Shown: one piece after another, positions 13,988-18,881 of the stretch | How positions within the stretch are numbered: the stretch's first letter is position 1 | Layout: the number at the start of each line of letters is the position of its first letter | Source of the DNA: Planctomycetota bacterium | GTDB taxonomy: Bacteria > Planctomycetota > Phycisphaerae > Sedimentisphaerales > Anaerobacaceae | Assembly: GCA_017885385.1 (NCBI GenBank) | Contig: JAFNGF010000097.1 | Location: 1 to 18,881, forward strand | Direction: 5' to 3' | Length of the DNA stretch: 18,881 nucleotides | Notes under the pieces: generated by a model | What the model was told of the DNA's origin: nothing | The model's input: only the letters and a program-made list of their open reading frames with translations | The model's database searches: none | Position numbers and translations under genes: made by a program

Positions 13988-16360
13988 ATGGAAAAGGTCC
14001 TTTCTGCAAGACAACTCAAATTGATAGACGGTTACTGGCGTGCGGCAAACTATTTGACCGTGGGGCAGATTTACCTGTACGACAACCCGCTGCTTAAGCA
14101 GTCGCTTAAGCTCAAACATATCAAGCCGCGTCTTCTCGGACATTGGGGGACATCGCCGGGGCTGAATTTCATCTATGTCCATCTTAACAGGGTCATAAAA
14201 AAATATGATTTGAATATGATTTATATCACAGGGCCTGGTCATGGGGGGCCGGCTCTGGTCGCCAACACGTATTTGGAGGGGACATACAGCGAGGTATACC
14301 CGAATATATCTCAAAATGTGGAAGGAATGAAAAAACTGTTCAAGCAATTTTCCTTTCCGGGCGGCATACCCAGTCACGTGGCTCCGGAGACGCCCGGCTC
14401 GATTCATGAGGGCGGGGAGCTGGGATATTCGATTTCTCATGCGTTCGGCGCCGCCTTTGATAATCCCGACCTGATAGTTGCGTGCGTTGTAGGCGACGGA
14501 GAAGCCGAGACAGGACCGCTGGCGACGGCGTGGCATTCGAACAAGTTCTTGAATCCTATACGCGATGGTGCCGTTTTACCCATTCTGCATCTAAACGGAT
14601 ACAAAATCGCCAGCCCGACAACGCTGGCCCGGATCAACCATAAGGAACTGGAGAGTCTGTTTGTCGGCTATGGCTACAAGCCGTATTTCGTGGAGGGTTC
14701 AAAACCGAAGGAGATGCATGAAATGATGGCTGCGACACTGGATAAGGTAATCAGTGAGATTCAAAAAATCCAGAACGATGCCCGCAGCAGCGGACTGGCC
14801 AAGCGTCCTCAATGGCCTATGATTATTCTTCGAAGCCCAAAGGGCTGGACGGGCCCAAAAGAGGTGGACGGATTAAAGACCGAGGGCTTCTGGCGGTCTC
14901 ATCAGGTTCCATTGGCTGAGCTGAGAACCAAACCCAAACACATCAAGCTGCTCGAAAGGTGGATGAAAAGTTACAAACCAGAGGAGCTATTTGACAAAAA
15001 CGGCAGACTACTTTCGGAACTCAGTGACCTCGCTCCGCAGGGCAGTCGCCGAATGGGGGCAAATCCTCACGCCAATGGAGGTCTGCTGCTCAAAGACCTC
15101 AAGATGCCGGACTTTCGCGATTACGCCGTTCATGTCCCTGCGCCGGGCCGGGTGACTGCAGAAGCAACCCGCGTTATGGGTGCGTTTCTGCGCGACGTAA
15201 TGAAGCTCAACGACGACCGAAAAAACTTCAGAGTCTTTGGCCCCGACGAGACGGCCTCGAATCGTCTAAGCGAGCTTTTTAATGTCACCGACAGGACGTG
15301 GATGGAGGAAAGGATACCGGAGGATGACCACCTCTCCCCGGACGGGCGGGTTATGGAAATTCTAAGCGAGCACACCTGCCAGGGCTGGCTCGAGGGCTAC
15401 CTGCTTACAGGAAGGCACGGTTTGTTCTCCTGCTACGAGGCGTTTATTCACATCATCGATTCGATGTTCAATCAACACGCAAAATGGCTTAAGGTAACGA
15501 CACATGAAATCCCCTGGAGGCGACCAATTGCCTCGCTGAATTATTTGCTGACGTCGCACGTGTGGAGGCAGGACCACAACGGCTTCAGCCATCAGGACCC
15601 GGGTTTCATCGACCATGTAGTAAACAAGAAGGCGGACATCGTAAGAGCATATTTCCCACCTGATGCCAACACGTTGTTGTCGGTGACCGACCATTGTCTG
15701 CGCAGTCGCAATTACGTGAATGTGATTGTGGCGGGTAAACAGCCGAATCTCCAATGGCTCGATATGGACAACGCCATCAAACACTGCACGTCGGGCATTG
15801 GTATGTGGGAATGGGCAAGTAATGACAAAGGCGGCCAGCCCGATGTCGTAATGGCCTGCTGCGGTGACATACCAACGCTTGAGACGCTTGCTGCCGTCGA
15901 TATCATCAGAGACCTTATACCCGAGCTGAAGGTCCGAGTCATAAACGTCGTCGACCTGATGACCCTGCAGCCGAAGGAACTTCATCCGCATGGCCTTAGC
16001 GATTATGAATTTGACACGCTTTTCACTACGGATAAACCCGTCATTTTTGCCTATCACGGTTATCCGTGGCTCATACACAGATTGACCTACCGAAGGACAA
16101 ACCACGACAATCTTCACGTCCGCGGGTACATCGAAGAGGGGACAACTACAACGCCTTTCGATATGCTTGTCCGAAACAACCTGGACCGCTATAACCTGGT
16201 CGCGGACGTTGTTCACCGTGTTCCAAAACTGGGCTATATGGCTGCTTATACCAGACAGTTCGTCCGTGACAAGCTGATAGACCATAAGCAATACATTGTT
16301 AAATACGGCGAAGATATGCCGGAGATTCGTAACTGGAAATGGAAACACAGGAAGCGGTAG
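13988..16360 (+). CDS. xfp: Phosphoketolase (Xfp)
   Basis: A thiamine-diphosphate enzyme that cleaves xylulose 5-phosphate and/or fructose 6-phosphate with phosphate to acetyl phosphate plus glyceraldehyde 3-phosphate or erythrose 4-phosphate. Length 790 aa, the family norm. Motifs in order are: GHWGTSPGLNF (51-61), TGPGHGGPA (81-89), HEGGELGYS (140-148), the ThDP-binding GDGEAETGPLA (169-179) and HLNGYKI (201-207). Further on come ETASNRL, LEGYLLTGRHGLFSCYEAF with the conserved glutamate, and LTSHVWRQDHNGFSHQDPG. Start ATG 13988 has AGGGG 7 nt upstream. Acetate kinase follows 27 bp later, so the two are almost certainly one operon converting acetyl phosphate to acetate and ATP. The sequence alone does not settle the substrate preference. 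The gene lies between obgE and rpmA, opposite to both. Confidence 0.97.
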   Translation: MEKVLSARQLKLIDGYWRAANYLTVGQIYLYDNPLLKQSLKLKHIKPRLLGHWGTSPGLNFIYVHLNRVIKKYDLNMIYITGPGHGGPALVANTYLEGTYSEVYPNISQNVEGMKKLFKQFSFPGGIPSHVAPETPGSIHEGGELGYSISHAFGAAFDNPDLIVACVVGDGEAETGPLATAWHSNKFLNPIRDGAVLPILHLNGYKIASPTTLARINHKELESLFVGYGYKPYFVEGSKPKEMHEMMAATLDKVISEIQKIQNDARSSGLAKRPQWPMIILRSPKGWTGPKEVDGLKTEGFWRSHQVPLAELRTKPKHIKLLERWMKSYKPEELFDKNGRLLSELSDLAPQGSRRMGANPHANGGLLLKDLKMPDFRDYAVHVPAPGRVTAEATRVMGAFLRDVMKLNDDRKNFRVFGPDETASNRLSELFNVTDRTWMEERIPEDDHLSPDGRVMEILSEHTCQGWLEGYLLTGRHGLFSCYEAFIHIIDSMFNQHAKWLKVTTHEIPWRRPIASLNYLLTSHVWRQDHNGFSHQDPGFIDHVVNKKADIVRAYFPPDANTLLSVTDHCLRSRNYVNVIVAGKQPNLQWLDMDNAIKHCTSGIGMWEWASNDKGGQPDVVMACCGDIPTLETLAAVDIIRDLIPELKVRVINVVDLMTLQPKELHPHGLSDYEFDTLFTTDKPVIFAYHGYPWLIHRLTYRRTNHDNLHVRGYIEEGTTTTPFDMLVRNNLDRYNLVADVVHRVPKLGYMAAYTRQFVRDKLIDHKQYIVKYGEDMPEIRNWKWKHRKR

Positions 16361-16387
16361 AGCACTCCTTTACTAAGAGTCGGATTG

Positions 16388-17593
16388 ATGAAAATCCTTT
16401 CGATAAATACGGGCAGCTCTTCAATAAAGTGCACCTTGTATGAAATGCCGCAGACGAAAATCCTAATGAAGGGTTCGATTGAGCGCATAGGCCAAAGCCC
16501 TGCACTCATCTCGTTTGATTTTGGCCGGACCAGGCGCAATTTGAAACGCGACGTCGCCGACTATCATCAGGGGGTAGAGTTCTTCCTGGGTATGCTGACC
16601 GCAAGAGAGACGCAGGTTCTGCCAAGCACAGACCAGATTGATGTCGTCGGACACAGGGTAGTTCATGGCGGTCAGAAGTTTTCTCAGGCCGTCCTTATTA
16701 ATGATGAGGTGATGTCGCTTATTAAAGAATATGCCGAATTTGCCCCCTTGCACGGGTCTCCCAACATAGCTGCGATTCAGTCGTGCCAGCGGCTGCTGCC
16801 GAAGAGTTTCAATGTTGCCGTGTTTGATACCGCTTTATACCAGGCGATCCCGGCCAGGGCTTATCTATACGGGCTGCCGATTGAAATGTGCGAAAAGCAG
16901 GGGATTCGCAGGTACGGCTTTCACGGTATAAGTCATAGTTATGTGGCTAAAGAGGCCTCGCGCCTTATTGGCAAACGGCTGGAAGAACTTCGGATAATCA
17001 CCTGTCACCTTGGGAGCGGGGCATCGGTTACCGCATTTAAGCACGGCAAGGCAGTGGATACGTCTATGGGCTTTACACCGCTTGAGGGTGTCCTGATGGG
17101 AACGCGACCAGGTGACCTCGACTCAGGCATAATTATCTATATCTTGAAACATTTGGGATTGAACGCTGAACAGCTCGAAGAGCTGCTCAATAAAGACAGC
17201 GGCCTGAAGGGTCTGTGCGGTAAAAGCGATATGCGAGACATTATTTACCTGACAGAACAGGGCGACGAAAAGGCCCGGGACGCTCTCGATGTGTTTGTGT
17301 ATCGTATCCAGAAGTACATTGGAGCGTACGCGGCTGTTCTCGGTGGTATTGATGCAGTAGTATTCACGGGCGGCATAGGTGAAAACAGCCCAGTGCTGCG
17401 TAAGAAGATACTCGATGCGTTCGGCTATCTGGACGTCAAAGTCCACGAAGAGAAAAATCTGAGCAACGAAGCGTTCTTCTCAACAAAGGATTCCTCGGTA
17501 TACGCGATGACGATTCCCGCAAATGAAGAATTGGCGATTGCCTGTGAAGCTTTCAAAATAGTCAGTAAAAATCAGTCCCTTACGGAGACTTGA
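16388..17593 (+). CDS. ackA: Acetate kinase
   Basis: Transfers phosphate from acetyl phosphate to ADP, giving acetate and ATP, completing the phosphoketolase route. 401 aa. The ATG at 16388 is preferred over the adjoining TTG at 16385; the product then opens MKILSINTGSSSIKC, with the family's Asn7 and Ser10-12. Other expected residues are Arg90 in GHRVVHGG, Asp147 in FDTA, His179 in RYGFHGISH, His207 in CHLGSG, Arg240 in GTRPGD, the TGGIGENS nucleotide loop, and ANEELAIA near the C-terminus. Oddities: the usual FDTAFHQ reads FDTALYQ, replacing a histidine with Tyr151, and APLHNP reads APLHGSP. The essential arginines and the histidine of the FHG motif remain, so activity is expected. It shares an operon with xfp and converges on rpmA with 40 bp between. 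Confidence 0.96.
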   Translation: MKILSINTGSSSIKCTLYEMPQTKILMKGSIERIGQSPALISFDFGRTRRNLKRDVADYHQGVEFFLGMLTARETQVLPSTDQIDVVGHRVVHGGQKFSQAVLINDEVMSLIKEYAEFAPLHGSPNIAAIQSCQRLLPKSFNVAVFDTALYQAIPARAYLYGLPIEMCEKQGIRRYGFHGISHSYVAKEASRLIGKRLEELRIITCHLGSGASVTAFKHGKAVDTSMGFTPLEGVLMGTRPGDLDSGIIIYILKHLGLNAEQLEELLNKDSGLKGLCGKSDMRDIIYLTEQGDEKARDALDVFVYRIQKYIGAYAAVLGGIDAVVFTGGIGENSPVLRKKILDAFGYLDVKVHEEKNLSNEAFFSTKDSSVYAMTIPANEELAIACEAFKIVSKNQSLTET

Positions 17594-17618
17594 GGTTGTT
17601 GCAGATTTGCCGCTGTAA

Positions 17619-17628
17619 CAGGCGCCTG
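17619..17628. other. Palindrome between convergent ackA and rpmA
   Basis: CAGGCGCCTG is a perfect 10-bp palindrome with no loop, in the 40-bp gap between the two stop codons. It is the only symmetrical element there. It is too compact for a classical hairpin terminator and may be incidental. Confidence 0.3.
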
Positions 17629-17633
17629 GTGAG

Positions 17634-17867
17634 TTAAACGACGTTGACTTTTCGGCCCTGGAAGCGCACCGTGCCGTCTGTGGTGGCGAACAACGTAAAG
17701 TCTCTGCCTACACCGACATTGTGGCCGGCGAAAAACTTGCTTCCGCACTGCCGGACAAGGATTGAACCGGCTATCACCTGCTGGCCCCCAAACATCTTTA
17801 CGCCTCTATATTGGGCATTACTGTCCCGCCCGTTGCGGGTAGAACCTTGTCCTTTTTTATGTGCCAT
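17634..17867 (-). CDS. rpmA: Ribosomal protein bL27
   Basis: Large-subunit protein whose N-terminal tail reaches the peptidyl-transferase centre. 77 aa with the diagnostic opening MAHKKGQGSTRNGRDSNAQY, then GVKMFGGQ, AGSILVRQ, GHNVGVGRDFTLFA and DGTVRF. It begins directly at MAHKKG, so it lacks the cleavable N-terminal extension seen in Firmicutes. ATG 17867 has GAGGT 8 nt upstream. The gene has its own strong promoter (17947-17919) and no rplU (bL21) in front of it; the next gene upstream is divergent. It is a shorter bL27 than the usual 84-90 aa, ending soon after the beta-barrel. Confidence 0.96.
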   Translation of the reverse strand: MAHKKGQGSTRNGRDSNAQYRGVKMFGGQQVIAGSILVRQCGSKFFAGHNVGVGRDFTLFATTDGTVRFQGRKVNVV

Positions 17868-17918
17868 AATTGCGTACCTCTGTTATCGGCAAAAAACCTC
17901 ATTTCCTGAAACAGCGTG

Positions 17919-17947
17919 ATTATAACCAGCCTTTATAGAATTGTCCA
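17919..17947 (-). promoter_or_regulatory. Sigma70-type promoter of rpmA
   Basis: Reading leftward: TGGACA (17947-17942), a 17-bp spacer, TATAAT (17924-17919). This is 5/6 and 6/6 to consensus with ideal spacing. Transcription would start near 17911, giving a leader of roughly 43 nt that contains the GAGGT ribosome-binding site. Confidence 0.75.
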
Positions 17948-18000
17948 GCAGTTTTTCTGCTCTGATTTGAAAAACCATTTAGAAATTTCTGATTGTCCAT

Positions 18001-18029
18001 TTGACAATTGGGATCGGGTCCATTCTAAT
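18001..18029 (+). promoter_or_regulatory. Sigma70-type promoter of the PEGA lipoprotein gene
   Basis: TTGACA (18001-18006), a 17-bp spacer, TCTAAT (18024-18029): 6/6 and 5/6 to consensus. The -35 overlaps a small inverted repeat, ATTGTC (17992-17997)/GACAAT (18003-18008), which could be an operator. The leader to the ATG at 18120 would be about 84 nt. Confidence 0.65.
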
Positions 18030-18119
18030 TATTACCCAGAACAAGTGCGACTTGGGCACAGGCGTGTTTTTCAATATGTTTCATAAGCATTATGGTTTCG
18101 ATTTATGGAGGTATCGACC

Positions 18120-18476
18120 ATGAAAGAAGTTGGAGTCATTTTCACACTGCTCATCGTTGTGTTTAGCCAGGGTTGCTGCAGTATATTTACGTCGGCCCCA
18201 CAAACAATCTCAGTTGATTCAAAGCCGGAAGGTGCTAAGGTAAGAATCGGCCCTTACAAGGGGGTAACGCCATATCAAGTATCAATTCCGCGCGGCAAGG
18301 ATTATGTGATAGAGGCCAGCCTTGATGGTAAGACCCAAACGCTAACCCTGAATAAATCTATCGAGCCTTTATACTGGGTAAATATTTTGATTTGGCCAGG
18401 GCTGATTATAGACTTAGCTACGGGCACAATGTTCAGGTACGACCCTGCAGAATATCAATTTGATTTTACTCAATGA
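18120..18476 (+). CDS. Small PEGA-domain lipoprotein
   Basis: A 118-aa predicted lipoprotein of unknown role. ATG 18120 is chosen because GGAGGT (18107-18112) precedes it by 7 nt; the in-frame ATG five codons earlier overlaps that site. Residues 1-22 are a short signal peptide (MKEVGVIFTLLIVVF) ending SQGC, a loose lipobox with Cys24 or Cys25 as the lipidated residue. Residues about 34-85 are a PEGA-like domain: ISVDSKPEGAKVRIGPYKGVTP, then VSIPRGKDYVIEASLDGKTQ. The C-terminus has a hydrophobic segment YWVNILIWPGLIIDLATG followed by a YDP motif, a tail common in small PEGA lipoproteins. It is probably held at a membrane and exposed to periplasm or cell wall. It is monocistronic, with its own promoter, and converges on the thioredoxin-like gene. 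Confidence 0.8.
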   Translation: MKEVGVIFTLLIVVFSQGCCSIFTSAPQTISVDSKPEGAKVRIGPYKGVTPYQVSIPRGKDYVIEASLDGKTQTLTLNKSIEPLYWVNILIWPGLIIDLATGTMFRYDPAEYQFDFTQ

Positions 18477-18541
18477 CCGCAGTCTGAAAAGTTAGTGCTC
18501 ATACGGCGGTCGCCCGACGAATTTTGAATTTCGAGTTTCGC

Positions 18542-18556
18542 TCCGCCTCTGGCGGA
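18542..18556. repeat. Short palindrome, TCCGCC-TCT-GGCGGA
   Basis: Perfect 6-bp arms with loop TCT in the gap between the PEGA and thioredoxin-like genes, 8 bp beyond the latter's stop. It is related to the TGGCGGAT palindromes elsewhere in the window. It has no T-tract but could end transcription of the leftward gene. Confidence 0.65.
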
Positions 18557-18563
18557 CCGACGC

Positions 18564-18881
18564 TTACGGCGCCTGCAGCACGGCCTTGATTTCATCCGCC
18601 GACATCAGGCCGATAGCAGCCAGTTTTATTCTGCCTTGCGAATCTATCAAGAAATTCGTCGGAGTATATTCTACCGAGTCAAATGGGCTCGGCATAGGCC
18701 CAGGCTGTGCTATGACGGTGTAGTTGATCTTCTGCTGAGCTGCAAACTTCTTCACCAATTCAGGTGCTTCATTTGATATGGCAAGTATTGCCAGGCTGTC
18801 TTCACCGACGGTATTTCGCAGCTCCATAAGGTGCGGTATCTCCAATCGACATGCACCGCAATAGGTCGCCCAGAAGGTTAT
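18564..18881 (-). CDS. TlpA/ResA-like thioredoxin, 5' end outside the window
   Basis: A partial redox protein; the open frame runs off the right edge and its start is not in the window. The 105 visible residues begin ITFWATYCGACRLEIPHL, so the thioredoxin WxxxCxxC active site (CGAC) lies within the first 11 residues. An internal TTG or ATG after the active site could be mistaken for a start, but the motif shows the gene continues upstream. Downstream come the beta-strand LAILAISNEAPE and the cis-proline strand YTPTNFLIDSQGRI (TP before TNFLID), then a C-terminal helix. TlpA/ResA-type proteins act outside the cytoplasm on cytochrome or other thiols; whether this one is exported depends on the missing N-terminus. 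Confidence 0.85.
   Translation of the reverse strand: MTFWATYCGACRLEIPHLMELRNTVGEDSLAILAISNEAPELVKKFAAQQKINYTVIAQPGPMPSPFDSVEYTPTNFLIDSQGRIKLAAIGLMSADEIKAVLQAP

Noticed and set aside
13655..14536. 293-codon minus-strand open frame over the xfp 5' end
   Set aside because: It is mostly antisense to the unmistakable phosphoketolase coding sequence and shows no family pattern.
15362..16348. 328-codon minus-strand open frame inside xfp
   Set aside because: Entirely antisense to xfp and explained by its codon bias.
1..18881. CRISPR array, tRNA or rRNA genes
   Set aside because: No regularly spaced identical repeats with spacers were seen, no GGTTCGA-type T-arm with a matching acceptor stem was found in the gaps, and no rRNA-like sequence is present.

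Overview
The window looks like a chromosomal piece of a Planctomycetota bacterium, most likely Phycisphaerae (Sedimentisphaerales-like), probably from a metagenome assembly. Four things suggest this: a secreted DUF11-repeat protein with a C-terminal domain of a style I associate with Phycisphaerae surface proteins; a phosphoketolase plus acetate kinase pair; iterated AAAGCCAATT repeats of a kind I recall from such genomes; and about 26% non-coding DNA (about 4.9 of 18.9 kb by my boundaries) packed with short dispersed palindromes. The taxonomy is inference, since there is no rRNA or tRNA gene here to anchor it.

Layout. Positions 1-864 are a repeat-rich gap and leader. At 865-2193 (+) lies an MFS exporter of the EntS/MFS_3 type. 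Positions 2194-3344 are a gene-free stretch of tandem and nested palindromic repeats. At 3345-6248 (-) lies a secreted beta-propeller protein with four DUF11 repeats. Positions 6249-7410 are another repeat-filled gap. At 7411-8149 (+) is an overlapping MNT nucleotidyltransferase/HEPN pair, bracketed by two copies of a dispersed repeat that share an identical 20-bp segment. At 8359-11913 (+) is a visibly AT-richer 1184-aa protein with an N-terminal PD-(D/E)XK nuclease-like domain (DUF4297/Cap4 style), a large helical remainder and no P-loop; this is the best candidate for an uncharacterised defence or conflict system. Positions 11914-12654 are a third repeat gap.

Right half. obgE (12655-13650, -) and rpmA (17634-17867, -) are on the same strand but are split by an oppositely oriented xfp-ackA operon (13988-17593, +). 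Xfp and AckA form a complete phosphoketolase route: sugar phosphate to acetyl phosphate, then acetate plus ATP. ObgE and L27 serve ribosome assembly. rplU, which usually precedes rpmA, is absent from the expected place. A good sigma70-type promoter serves rpmA and another diverges from it toward a small PEGA-domain lipoprotein gene (18120-18476, +). The window ends inside a TlpA/ResA-like thioredoxin gene (18564-18881, -) whose CxxC motif lies just inside the edge.

The accessory genes (the MNT/HEPN pair and the nuclease-fused giant protein) form one AT-rich block at 7.4-11.9 kb between housekeeping or secreted-protein genes, consistent with a small acquired island. No CRISPR array, tRNA, rRNA or intact insertion sequence was seen.
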